IMG/VR virus record: IMGVR_UViG_3300025009_000326
Coordinates: 1 to 28,016 of that record
Length of the DNA stretch: 28,016 bases
Direction: 5' to 3' (one strand)
Source of the DNA: a virus
Below are positions 7,373-14,906 of this stretch, piece after piece. The first letter of the stretch is position 1; every line of letters starts with the position of its first letter. The notes under the pieces were generated by a model. It was not told the DNA's origin. It searched no databases and was given only the letters and a program-made list of their open reading frames with translations. Both the position numbers and the translations under genes were made by a program.

Positions 7373-8097
7373 GACGCACCTCCGCCGAACCGCCGCTGGA
7401 CCAACCCCTCGTACCGCAGCGCGCTCTTGGCCTGACGATTCAGCGAGCGCGAGACTGCGTCGGTCAGCTCGGCCTTGGTGAAGTCGCGGAACTCGGGGGA
7501 CTCCAGGACCTGGCGGAGGAAAGGCCGGGGCGGGATGATCCACAGGAACTTCGTGGCCCAGCCGCCCTGCTCCATGGCCGCGTCCTTGCCGCCCTTCTTG
7601 AACGGCGCCTGCAACTTGTCCAGGATGGCTTGAGCCTTCGCGCTGTCCCCCGGTTCTTTGCCCTTCGCGACCCGCTGCAACCGGGCCATGACCGCCCGTC
7701 GTACCCCGGGGTGCTTGCGCAGATCGATGACCGCCCCCTCGTGCAGGGCGGCCGCGATGTTGACGAGCGGTTTTCCGTCCGCACCACGGGCGGTGCGCCT
7801 CACCCCGAACCACAGGGTAAGCCCCCCATCCGTGACCTGGGACGTGATCGCGGCGATCAGGTCGCTGCCCCGGCCACCGCCCACCAGCGGCGTCGACGTG
7901 CCCTTGAGGGCGATCGTCACATCGCTGTTGGGGGCGTACTTCTTCGCAGAGATCAGGCGCTTGGCCATGCCGGAGGCACGAAGGCCGATGCGGCTCAGGG
8001 CCTTGCCGCCCTCGTCTTTCAGCGCCGAGCGGAGGGCGTCCGACTCGAAGGCCGCGATCGTCTCGCTCCACGCCCCGAAGCTGCCGCCCGTGACCAT
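7369..8097 (-). CDS. putative virion morphogenesis / tail completion protein (242 aa)
   Basis: Resembles the phage virion-morphogenesis family (P2 gpS, Mu gpG, HK97 gp10-like), which completes the head-tail junction or tail. Supporting features are an N-terminal helical part with an A-S-G-M-A-K-R-L-I run, a central beta region with Thr/Ser/Gly loops, L-V-N-I-A-A-A-L-H-E-G-A-V-I (about 111-124) where members have a conserved 'hq.G', and a closing I-P-P-R-P-F-L (about 190-196), the typical 'PaRPfl' motif. It starts at ATG 8097 overlapping the upstream stop (TGATG). Its place after the connector and before the sheath fits a neck role. Confidence 0.6.
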   Translation of the reverse strand: MVTGGSFGAWSETIAAFESDALRSALKDEGGKALSRIGLRASGMAKRLISAKKYAPNSDVTIALKGTSTPLVGGGRGSDLIAAITSQVTDGGLTLWFGVRRTARGADGKPLVNIAAALHEGAVIDLRKHPGVRRAVMARLQRVAKGKEPGDSAKAQAILDKLQAPFKKGGKDAAMEQGGWATKFLWIIPPRPFLRQVLESPEFRDFTKAELTDAVSRSLNRQAKSALRYEGLVQRRFGGGAS

Positions 8098-8504
8098 CAG
8101 TCGTCCCTCCGGGCCGGCATGTCGGTGTGGAAGCTGTAGGCGCTCATGACCCGACGTGCGATGCCCATGGCGCTTGCGCCGGCGCCCACGAGGTAGAGGT
8201 TCCGGCTTTCGAGGACAGCGCCCTGACGGTCAACCACGCTCTCCAGGAGGTCCCCGATAGCCGGGGTCCACGAGTTGGCCTGGAGATCGGCGACGCGGAA
8301 CACCAGACTGCAGGTCACGTCGGGCACCCCGCCGCCCGGTCCGCTCCGGCGCATGCCGAGACCGTCGGTGTACTGGCAGCGGATGCTGAAGCGACGACGA
8401 GAGAGCGTGCCGAGGACTTCCCGGGACCGGGCATCCTTGGGAGCATCAGTGGGCAACGTGGCGATGTTCGCCCACACCCACCCGATGAGCGCCGGCCCAG
8501 CCAT
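8097..8504 (-). CDS. hypothetical neck/tail-region protein (135 aa)
   Basis: A compact protein with alternating beta and short helical segments, no membrane segment. A C-R-F/Q-Y region (39-45) precedes a Gly-rich loop (G-P-G-G-G, 55-59); the C-terminal half has a V-V-D-R-Q-G-A-V-L strand pair. I do not recognise a family. Start ATG at 8504 overlaps the upstream stop as TGATG, and its own stop overlaps the tail-completion gene the same way. Size and position would suit a head-tail joining or tail terminator protein, but that is inference. Confidence 0.6.
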   Translation of the reverse strand: MAGPALIGWVWANIATLPTDAPKDARSREVLGTLSRRRFSIRCQYTDGLGMRRSGPGGGVPDVTCSLVFRVADLQANSWTPAIGDLLESVVDRQGAVLESRNLYLVGAGASAMGIARRVMSAYSFHTDMPARRDD

Positions 8505-8755
8505 CAGCCACGCTTCCCGTCCTTCCTGGCAGCCGCGATGGGCGCCGGAGCCTCGGGCGTCACGACCTTGGAGAACTCGTTGATCCGGATCTGGACCTTG
8601 AAGGGGAGGGCACGTGCGGCCGCGATGTCGGCCTCGGCGTACAGCAGGATGGTGTCGCCGGACACGAAGTTGATCTTGCCGAGCTCGGGCAGATGCACGT
8701 TGTAGTGCGTCGGCCCGTCCAGCACCAGGATCGTTCCAACAGGCTTGCTCGCCAT
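8504..8755 (-). CDS. small beta-rich hypothetical protein (83 aa)
   Basis: Small protein with probable beta strands (T-I-L-V-L-D-G, Y-N-V-H-L-P, I-N-F-V-S-G-D-T-I-L-L-Y) followed by a helix (D-I-A-A-A-R-A-L) and a Lys/Arg end. The ATG at 8755 is chosen because upstream extension to 9223 overlaps the connector gene and is Arg-rich. It is coupled to the next gene by TGATG. A small head-tail adaptor or decoration role is possible; no motif is recognised. Confidence 0.6.
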   Translation of the reverse strand: MASKPVGTILVLDGPTHYNVHLPELGKINFVSGDTILLYAEADIAAARALPFKVQIRINEFSKVVTPEAPAPIAAARKDGKRG

Positions 8756-8763
8756 CGTCAACC

Positions 8764-9354
8764 TCACAAGACGGCCGCGCCGGCGGGCCGTCGGTACATG
8801 GCCAGGACGCTGTCGACCTCGGGGTTGCCGCTCCAGGGGGCCGACACCGAGGCAAGGCCCGTCGTTCGGCCAGCTACGCTGATGGATGTCGCAGTCGCGG
8901 TTCTGCGATCGAGGGCCGCGTCCGCGTCTCCCGCCTTCGGCAGCAGGTCGATCACCCGCTGGATCAGGGCCCGCTTGACGGCCGGCGGGCAGACGCCGTT
9001 GCTGAGCAGGCCGAACGCGCCCACGACCACGACGTTCCGATGGCCGCGGGTGAACCGTCCGGCGACCCGGTCCAGCATGAACCCGTCCTCGAGCACGTAG
9101 TCGGCGGCGGCCAGCGCCGAACCGTCGACCGACACGGACGTGATGCTGATGACCCACTGCGGGAGGGGCAGCGTGAATCCGCCCAGGCCGTCGAGCCGGT
9201 AGGTCTTCGGCCGGGACTCCCACCAGGTGCCGGTGTCCCGCTCGGCCTTGTCCTCGACCAGGGCGATCCGGGACTCCACGCGGGAGTCGTCGGGCTCGAC
9301 GAAGGTGCTGCCACCCTCGGCCCTGATGTCGGCTACCGTCACGTACCGGCCCAT
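8764..9354 (-). CDS. putative head-tail connector/adaptor (196 aa)
   Basis: Looks like a phage head-tail connector of the gp6/DUF1320-like type: it opens with Y-V-T-V-A-D-I-R-A-E-G, followed by a helix (S-R-V-E-S-R-I-A-L-V-E), the W-W-E-S-R segment, a beta hairpin with L-P-L-P-Q-W-V-I-S-I-T-S-V-S-V-D-G (about 62-78), the G-x-F-x-R-G-H-R-N-V-V-V-V-G-A-F-G segment (98-114), and helices P-P-A-V-K-R-A-L-I-Q-R-V (122-133). This order of strand pair, G-F/Y-G and helix is typical of adaptor proteins below the portal. It starts at ATG 9354, 34 bases after the fibre gene. Confidence 0.6.
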   Translation of the reverse strand: MGRYVTVADIRAEGGSTFVEPDDSRVESRIALVEDKAERDTGTWWESRPKTYRLDGLGGFTLPLPQWVISITSVSVDGSALAAADYVLEDGFMLDRVAGRFTRGHRNVVVVGAFGLLSNGVCPPAVKRALIQRVIDLLPKAGDADAALDRRTATATSISVAGRTTGLASVSAPWSGNPEVDSVLAMYRRPAGAAVL

Positions 9355-9388
9355 GGTCTCGCCCCGCGTCCCCCGGAGGGGCGTCGCA

Positions 9389-10987
9389 CTACTTGATGCG
9401 CTGGATCGTGATCCCGTCCGGCCACGCGGTCGTGATGTCCACCGGAGCGCCGCCGTCGTGCTTCGCGGTTACCCGGACCGCCCCCGTGGCGGGCAGACGG
9501 ACCGACGTGGCGACCGTGACGGTGGCCGGGAACTCGCCCGAGGCAGCCCCCGTACCGCGCGCCAGGGTGATCCACGTGTCCGCGGCGACCTCGTACTGGA
9601 TGTCGACCTGACGGGTGCTGCCGGTCGCGTTGGGCGCGAACGTCACCCCGGCCGCAATCGTGTAGGTCCCTGCGTCCGTCACCGTGTAGTCGTACGTGAC
9701 CGCGTCGTAGGCGATGGCCGCCGAGGTGGTGACCGAGGTCGCATAGATCACCGGCGTCTCGGTGTTGTCCGCGAGGGTCTGCGCGCCCGTGTGCACCCGT
9801 TCGGCACCCGCCAGGGCCGTCCCGCCGCCCGCTCCACATTCCCAGGCGGTCGCCCCGGCGTTGACCACGGGGACCTGGCCGGCGATGCAGCTGTTCAGGG
9901 CTAGGTCGCCGAACAGGATCGTCGCGTCCAGGATCTTGTCCGTGGTGACGGCGTCCGACGCCAGCTTGATGTTGGACACGGACGACCCTGCCAGCTTCGC
10001 GGCGCTGATCTCACCGTTCAGGATCTTGACCCCGGTGACGGCGTCGGAAGCCAGGCGCGAGGCGGTGACCCACCCGTCCGCGGCGATCTCGGCCAGGGCG
10101 CCCTCGACAGTGGTCGCCGCGATCTTGGTCGCCACGTCCTCGACGCCGACCAGGCTCGCCCCCATTCCGTTCGCGACTGCGATGAGGACGCTGTACAGGG
10201 CCATGTCGGTCGAGGCGGTCCCAGAGTCCGTGGGGTCGCCGTCGGCGTCCAGGGTGCAGACGTGGCCCGCGGTCGGGGTGCCGGCCCGGCGGGCGTACCC
10301 CAGACCGACCTCCTGGAGCACCGTCTCCGCGGTCGTCCCGGTGAAGTATTCGCCCGCGTCCGCGATGGACACGTTGGCTCCGGAGGCCGTCCCATCCAGC
10401 AGGAACCAGCGGCCGGTCCCGGACGCCGGGGCGAACACGGTCGTGTCGTTCCCGGCCGTGCTGGACTGCGCGTCGAAGGCCGCAACCGCGTGCAGGCTCT
10501 CGACGTAGCAGAGCTGCTTGTCCGTGCGCGCCGTGGCGCCGGTCGCCGCGATGGCCTTCAGGGCGGTCACGTCGGCGACGGGGCTGTGCACCCCCGCCCG
10601 GACCCCGGTGAACAGGGTGTCCTGGGCTGCGAAGATGGTCGGGAGCTGGTCGACCTTGCTCCCGGCCCAGCCGATCTTCGAGGGGTACGTGAAGTTCGTG
10701 CCCGAGGTCTGGGCGGTCGCCGGCGACGAAGCAAGCATCGCCATCGCCAGCACGAGGGTGGCCACCACCTTGAAGAAGCCGGAGCCCTTCAGGCGCTTGA
10801 ACGCGTCGGGGGGCACGTCCGCCTCGGAGACCTGGTCGCCCTTCGTGATCGCCTGCTTCAGGTAGGCGGCGTTGAAGCGACCGTTGTGCAGGTACTCCAG
10901 CACCTGCGGCTTCTTGGTGGCCTTCTTGATCTCGGTGGTGGGGTCGGCGGCCTCGCCGCTGGCCTCGATTTCGCTGGTGGTCTTCAC
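9389..10987 (-). CDS. fibre-like structural protein with buried signal-like segment (532 aa)
   Basis: Probable head or tail fibre/decoration protein. Residues 1-66 are charged and helical. Residues 71-92 are hydrophobic and end A-T-A-Q, exactly like a signal peptidase site. The remainder is Ala/Thr/Gly/Ser-rich with repeated fibre-stalk phrases such as T-T-A-E-T-V-L-Q-E-V-G (about 217-227), T-V-E-G-A-L-A-E-I-A and a repeated 'x-L-A-S-D-A-V-T' (in S-R-L-A-S-D-A-V-T-G and I-K-L-A-S-D-A-V-T-T). The last 115 residues look like a beta-sandwich (TNF/C1q-type receptor-binding heads look similar). GTG at 10987 has AGGAGA upstream. Its place next to the major capsid gene suggests a head fibre, but a receptor-binding fibre is equally possible. 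Confidence 0.55.
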   Translation of the reverse strand: MKTTSEIEASGEAADPTTEIKKATKKPQVLEYLHNGRFNAAYLKQAITKGDQVSEADVPPDAFKRLKGSGFFKVVATLVLAMAMLASSPATAQTSGTNFTYPSKIGWAGSKVDQLPTIFAAQDTLFTGVRAGVHSPVADVTALKAIAATGATARTDKQLCYVESLHAVAAFDAQSSTAGNDTTVFAPASGTGRWFLLDGTASGANVSIADAGEYFTGTTAETVLQEVGLGYARRAGTPTAGHVCTLDADGDPTDSGTASTDMALYSVLIAVANGMGASLVGVEDVATKIAATTVEGALAEIAADGWVTASRLASDAVTGVKILNGEISAAKLAGSSVSNIKLASDAVTTDKILDATILFGDLALNSCIAGQVPVVNAGATAWECGAGGGTALAGAERVHTGAQTLADNTETPVIYATSVTTSAAIAYDAVTYDYTVTDAGTYTIAAGVTFAPNATGSTRQVDIQYEVAADTWITLARGTGAASGEFPATVTVATSVRLPATGAVRVTAKHDGGAPVDITTAWPDGITIQRIK

Positions 10988-11020
10988 GATCGGTCTCCTC
11001 GTGATGCGAGAGAGCAGGAA

Positions 11021-11057
11021 GCCGGCGGTCGCAAGCGCGTGGCCTGCGACCGCCGGC
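11021..11057 (-). terminator. perfect 13-bp hairpin after the capsid gene
   Basis: Arms 11021-11033 and 11045-11057 are perfectly complementary with an 11-base loop, 21 bases past the capsid stop and about 34 bases before the fibre start. On the transcript no U-run follows, so it may be an attenuator, a processing site or a 3' stabiliser of the capsid message. Confidence 0.5.
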
Positions 11058-11077
11058 GATGCCCGGGCGCCGCGCCG

Positions 11078-12037
11078 CTACGGCGTGATGTCGTAGCCGA
11101 TGCCGATCTCGTCGGCGAGCGCGAACTCGAAGTCCACGCGGGCGGAGATCGTGACCTCGACCAGGCGCTGCTTCGGCTGCCGCTGGGTCTCCATCGTCAT
11201 GCCGCGACGGACGCCGAACGCCAGGTTCTTCGGGCGCTGGATCGTGACCTGGCCGTTCGGCATGAAGGCCTGCGGAACGACCTTGACGCCGTTCCACCGG
11301 GGCAGCTCGCCGTCGACGGTGACCTTGTCGCCCAGGGGAGTGCCGCGGGCGCGCAGCTGCTTGAGCCACTTCTCGGCGTCGTCGACGCTGACCCACAGCT
11401 CGAACTGCTGCTTGATCGCCCGGAACTTCGCCGGCAGCGTCTCGTAGACGCCGGGGAAGATCACGTCGTCGAAGTCGGCGGCGGCGTAGACGGCCGCGGT
11501 CAGGTCAAACTTGTGGACCGTGGACTCGGCCTTCATCAGCTTCGGCCAGCCGTTGTTCAGGCGCAGGAAGGCCTGGATGCCGGCGTCGCCATCGACCGCG
11601 GCCTCGTCGCCGTTGAAGCCCAGGTCCGTCACGTCGTTGAAGAAAGCGATGGCGAACTCGTCGGCCAGGGTCTGCTCGCCGCCCTCGCGCTCGATGTTGT
11701 CCTCGAAGAACATGTAGCTGGGCGAGTAGGTCAGGACGACCTCCCCGACCGACAGCTCACGCTTCGAGGGGGTGAGCGAAGTGTTCCCGGCCGCGGTCAC
11801 TTCGCCGGGCGCCCGCAGCAGGCGGCTCCCGAGGGCGAACGTCTCGAGGTACCGCTTGTCGGAGTTCATCATGTAGGGCGTCACGGCGCGCAGCGGCGCG
11901 CTCTGGTCGACACCCTGCCGGATAAACCGGTCCTCCTGCTCGGGGAGCAGGCGGCCGACCGAGCCGATGGTGGAGCCGGAGGTGATCTCGCCGCTGCGTT
12001 CCGTCAGCAGCCGGCCGCGTCCGATGTTCGGGTTCAT
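11078..12037 (-). CDS. major capsid protein, HK97-like (319 aa)
   Basis: Main shell protein of the head. Its position directly after the protease-scaffold gene, length and pattern fit: an N-terminal extended arm (1-75) rich in charged and Ser/Thr residues, a long middle with Y-S-P-S-Y-M-F-F-E-D-N-I-E-R-E (about 104-118) resembling the spine-helix entry, E-F-A-I-A-F-F-N-D-V (about 127-136), and a C-terminal beta region (R-L-V-E-V-T-I-S-A-R-V-D-F-E-F-A). No transmembrane segment. ATG at 12037 has AGGAGA about 8 bases upstream. The gene is bracketed by hairpins at 12067-12087 and 11021-11057. Identity is from synteny plus sequence shape. Confidence 0.8.
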   Translation of the reverse strand: MNPNIGRGRLLTERSGEITSGSTIGSVGRLLPEQEDRFIRQGVDQSAPLRAVTPYMMNSDKRYLETFALGSRLLRAPGEVTAAGNTSLTPSKRELSVGEVVLTYSPSYMFFEDNIEREGGEQTLADEFAIAFFNDVTDLGFNGDEAAVDGDAGIQAFLRLNNGWPKLMKAESTVHKFDLTAAVYAAADFDDVIFPGVYETLPAKFRAIKQQFELWVSVDDAEKWLKQLRARGTPLGDKVTVDGELPRWNGVKVVPQAFMPNGQVTIQRPKNLAFGVRRGMTMETQRQPKQRLVEVTISARVDFEFALADEIGIGYDITP

Positions 12038-12066
12038 GGTTGCGTCTCCTCGTTGATGCCTTGTGC

Positions 12067-12087
12067 CGTCGGCCCCAGAGGCCGACG
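12067..12087 (-). terminator. 8-bp hairpin before the capsid gene
   Basis: Arms 12067-12074 and 12080-12087 are perfectly complementary with a five-base loop, in the 61-base gap between the scaffold stop and the capsid Shine-Dalgarno. No U-run follows; it could separate or stabilise the capsid message. Confidence 0.4.
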
Positions 12088-12098
12088 CAACGCCCTCG

Positions 12099-12419
12099 CT
12101 ACGCGTCCGTCTCGGGGTACCCGAGCTGGGACCGGAAGAAGTTCTTCATGACGTTCGGCTTGTCGTTGCGCGTCTCGACCTGGTGGGTGTCCGCGCCCTT
12201 CGGAGCGGGCCGCCGCTTCTCCAGGGCCTCCATGCGCTCGACCAGCTTCTGGTTCTCGGCCTTGAGGCCGTCCATCTCGGCCTTGACCTCGGCGGGGACC
12301 TCGGCGACGGGCTCGACGACCTCGCCCTCGGCCGGCTTCTCCAGCTTCTCCAGCCGCTCGATCAGCTTCGCGTTGTCCGCCTTCAGTCCGTCGATCACCT
12401 GCTGGAACTTCGGGTCCAT
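12099..12419 (-). CDS. nested in-frame scaffold product (106 aa)
   Basis: Possible internal translation product comprising the last 106 residues of the protease-scaffold gene. An ATG at 12419 is preceded by AGGAGG with a five-base spacer, as strong as any start in the window. The product would be nearly pure coiled coil: two similar blocks of about 20 residues (G-L-K-A-D-N-A-K-L and G-L-K-A-E-N-Q-K-L), 40 residues apart, separated by an acidic Pro/Val linker, and a C-terminal N-F-F-R-S-Q-L-G segment that could touch the capsid protein. Lambda makes its scaffold Nu3 from inside the protease gene C in the same way. A further internal ATG at 12974 (AGGAG) would give 291 residues. Confidence 0.45.
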   Translation of the reverse strand: MDPKFQQVIDGLKADNAKLIERLEKLEKPAEGEVVEPVAEVPAEVKAEMDGLKAENQKLVERMEALEKRRPAPKGADTHQVETRNDKPNVMKNFFRSQLGYPETDA

Positions 12420-13721
12420 GGATTCCTCCTCGCCGCGGGTCTCCGAGCTGCGCTCGACGCCCTGGGCCTCCTCTGCCACTTCCGTGAGCAGCCCCTCCAG
12501 CTTGGAGGCGCCCGCCTGGATGTCCTGCAGGCAGTCCTGCAGCTTCTTCATGCGCTCGGTGCTGATCTTCTTGCCGACCCGCTCGTGCAGGCGCCGGCCG
12601 ATGTACGACGCGAGCGACCCGACCGACTGCTCCACGGGGGGCAGATCGTCGGCCGGCGAAACCTCGCCGCCTTCCGCGCGGGTGACGACGACCTTGCCGA
12701 GCGTCGACTTCAGCAGGCTGATGAACTGGTCAGCGGAGACCTGGATCGCGGCCGGCTTGTCGATGATCTCGGCGTCGGTCATGATGGCCGAAAGCACGTC
12801 GCGGAAGGCCCACCACGCCTCCGAGAGGTCCTGCTGCGACTGCTGGGCGGCCCACGCGGTCGCGAAGTCGGGCGCCGACCGCTCGGCCAGCTGCGGCAGC
12901 TCGACACCCTCCTCCTTGGCGAGGGGGCTCAGCGCGCGCAGGATCAGGGCCCAGGCGCTCTTGGTGTTCGCCATCTTGCGCTCCTCGCTTCTCTCGACGA
13001 TGTGGGGTGCGGCCGGCGCGCTGGTGCCGGCGGCCGAGTCTTCGGTGCCCGCGTGCGCGCCGCAGCCCCCGTGCTTGGAAAGACAGGCGCCGCCACAGGC
13101 GTGCTTGCACTTGTCGTGCGGCTCTTGGACGCATCGAACGACGACGAACGGCAGCCGGGTGGCGGGCTTGCCGACCAGGCTGACCGTGATCGGGACGCAG
13201 TCCGTGAAGTAGATCAGCACGATGCGCTCGCGGGCCTTCTGGCCGTCGGCGCCGGGCTGATCGTCCTCGACGACGATCTCGGCCTCCTCCTCGACAGCCA
13301 GGAGGGAGACCGAGTAGCCGTTGAACTCGCTCGTCAGAACGCCCGTCCAGGCGTCGTCGTCGCCGATGTGGGTGCCGAGAACCCAGGAGCCCGCGAAGTA
13401 GCCGTGCTCGTCGACGGGCGGGAAGTACGACTCGATCGGCTGCAGGCTGCCGTCGACCTGATAGTCGTGCTCCTCGTCGATGCCGCGACCGTGGGCCAGG
13501 AAGCGGTGACCCAGGATCTGGAGTTCCTCCGCCGTGAAGCAGCGGTTGTCGTAGTGGATGCGGCCCTCGGCCCGGGCCCGCTCGATCTCGGACCGTGGAA
13601 CGACCTGGCCGACCGAGTAGCGGGTGAGGGGGACGCCGACCATCCCGAACACCTGGCGCAGCGCCTCGTCCCGACGGACGAGGGTCGCGGAGCGGGTGAA
13701 TTCGCGATGGAGGCCGATCAT
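12099..13721 (-). CDS. XkdF-like head protease fused to coiled-coil scaffold (540 aa)
   Basis: Head maturation protease joined to an assembly scaffold. Residues 1-195 resemble the XkdF-type phage serine protease: D-N-R-C-F-T (58-63), D-E-E-H-D (82-86, candidate catalytic His85), G-S-W-V-L-G (111-116), E-F-N-G-Y-S-V-S-L (132-140, candidate nucleophile Ser137 or Ser139), and S-L-V-G-K-P-A (181-187). A Cys-rich patch follows (C205, C209, C213, C220), then a helical domain and a C-terminal coiled coil with two similar 20-residue blocks (443-462 and 483-502). The start is ATG 13721 with GGGAG; a TTG at 13754 has no SD. Two internal in-frame ATGs (12974, 12419) have good SDs. The scaffold would guide capsid assembly and be cleaved away. 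Confidence 0.75.
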   Translation of the reverse strand: MIGLHREFTRSATLVRRDEALRQVFGMVGVPLTRYSVGQVVPRSEIERARAEGRIHYDNRCFTAEELQILGHRFLAHGRGIDEEHDYQVDGSLQPIESYFPPVDEHGYFAGSWVLGTHIGDDDAWTGVLTSEFNGYSVSLLAVEEEAEIVVEDDQPGADGQKARERIVLIYFTDCVPITVSLVGKPATRLPFVVVRCVQEPHDKCKHACGGACLSKHGGCGAHAGTEDSAAGTSAPAAPHIVERSEERKMANTKSAWALILRALSPLAKEEGVELPQLAERSAPDFATAWAAQQSQQDLSEAWWAFRDVLSAIMTDAEIIDKPAAIQVSADQFISLLKSTLGKVVVTRAEGGEVSPADDLPPVEQSVGSLASYIGRRLHERVGKKISTERMKKLQDCLQDIQAGASKLEGLLTEVAEEAQGVERSSETRGEEESMDPKFQQVIDGLKADNAKLIERLEKLEKPAEGEVVEPVAEVPAEVKAEMDGLKAENQKLVERMEALEKRRPAPKGADTHQVETRNDKPNVMKNFFRSQLGYPETDA

Positions 13722-13730
13722 GCGGTGACT

Positions 13731-13750
13731 CCCAGGCGCGGCGGCCTGGG
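13731..13750 (-). promoter_or_regulatory. leader hairpin overlapping the protease Shine-Dalgarno
   Basis: Arms 13731-13737 and 13744-13750 are perfectly complementary with a six-base loop. On the transcript the distal arm supplies the GGG of the GGGAG Shine-Dalgarno of the protease-scaffold gene, so folding could lower its translation. Confidence 0.35.
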
Positions 13751-13753
13751 GCA

Positions 13754-13782
13754 ATCGAACGACATGCGGCGGCGAACGTCAA
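13754..13782 (-). promoter_or_regulatory. weak sigma70-like promoter candidate
   Basis: In the 153-base gap between the minor head gene and the protease gene, minus strand TTGACG (13777-13782) is followed after 17 bases by TTCGAT (13754-13759). The -35 matches 5 of 6; the -10 only 3 of 6. The gap is more A/T-rich than its surroundings. This is the longest clearly intergenic gap in the head module. Confidence 0.22.
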
Positions 13783-13874
13783 CGATTCCGGACCGTTCCA
13801 ACCTATACGAACGCCGGTCGAAATCGATCTATCCTGGGGTCATCTTGACGCGATCCTGTACTGTTTCGCGAGCC

Positions 13875-14906
13875 TCAGGCGACGACCATGATGGTGCGGC
13901 AGTGCGCGTGGTAGGGGGCCATGACGACGCCCTTGGCCTGCAGCTGCTTCGCGCTCAGGCCGATGATTTGGTCCGGTTTCAGCCAGGGCGACGCCACCCG
14001 AGCGGCCGCCGGGGTTTTCGAGGCGAGCATCGTGTCGCGCTGGGCCACTGCCCAGGACACCTCGAAGACGATGGAGCCGGTCGTCAGGTACTCGCAGATC
14101 GGCGAGGTGGCCTCGTCCCGCGGGTTGACCGGGATGAGCTTCTCGAACCCCGCCTCCTCCATCGACCCCACGGCACCAAAGTTGCGGGAGCGACCGACGG
14201 CGGACGACGTGACAGTCTCCCAGTAGGCGTCCGACTTCGGGCCGAACTGCGGCTCGAAGATCCCGCGCAGCGTCTGCGCAGCATCGACGCGCGACAGGCC
14301 GGCTTCGATGACCTCCGACTGCACCACCCGGGACACAGCCGACCCGATGTCGGCGTTGTAGTGCTCCCCGATCCAGTAGAGCTGGTCCTGGGCCAGCCAG
14401 TCCCGCGCTCGCACGTCGATCAGGTTGAACTTCGGGGACTCGACCAGCGTGAGGCGCCCCACGTCGTAGGTCGCGGCGGCGACCTCCTGGACCGACGACG
14501 AGACGGACGAGACGAGGCCGGGGCCCATGCGCGACGAGAAGGTGGCCAGCACGGCGTCGACCTCGGCGGCTGTCACGGCACCCTCGCCGGCAGCGAATGC
14601 GCCCAGGACGTCGTCCACCGCCTGCATGCCGCCCGCCATCCAGGCGTCGACCAGGGACTGCTGAAGGGCGGCCTCCAGTTCGGCCAGCCGGGCCCGCTCT
14701 GCCTCGGGGGTCAATCCGGGCTTGGGCTTCTTCGGCTTCTTCTTCCGCTCCTCCAGCACCCAGGCGTGGCTCAGGTCGTAGCCCCGGGATTCGTAGCAGC
14801 GACGCACGCGCTCGTCGTACGCCGAGACGATGTCGAGGCCGAGCAGGTGATCGAACGTCCGCAGGGCCTCGCAGGCCTCCGCGGGGGTGTAGGTCTGCAG
14901 GGTCAT
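13875..14906 (-). CDS. Mu gpF-like minor head / head morphogenesis protein (343 aa)
   Basis: Minor head protein of the Mu gpF/SPP1 gp7 type, usually attached to the portal and needed for head assembly or DNA ejection. The C-terminal signature is present: P-Y-H-A-H-C-R-T (331-338), preceded by a segment around P-I-C-E-Y-L-T-T-G (about 270-278) where family members carry the matching cysteine ('D.rtc..C..ldG'). Upstream are helical regions, including a Lys/Pro-rich stretch (about 54-64). It begins at ATG 14906, overlapping the stop of the preceding gene (ATGA). The place between portal and capsid genes fits the family. Confidence 0.75.
   Translation of the reverse strand: MTLQTYTPAEACEALRTFDHLLGLDIVSAYDERVRRCYESRGYDLSHAWVLEERKKKPKKPKPGLTPEAERARLAELEAALQQSLVDAWMAGGMQAVDDVLGAFAAGEGAVTAAEVDAVLATFSSRMGPGLVSSVSSSVQEVAAATYDVGRLTLVESPKFNLIDVRARDWLAQDQLYWIGEHYNADIGSAVSRVVQSEVIEAGLSRVDAAQTLRGIFEPQFGPKSDAYWETVTSSAVGRSRNFGAVGSMEEAGFEKLIPVNPRDEATSPICEYLTTGSIVFEVSWAVAQRDTMLASKTPAAARVASPWLKPDQIIGLSAKQLQAKGVVMAPYHAHCRTIMVVA

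Noticed and set aside
9360-9383. Short G/C inverted repeat between the connector and fibre genes
   Set aside because: Only 6 bp of stem with a 12-base loop in a G/C-rich gap; expected by chance.
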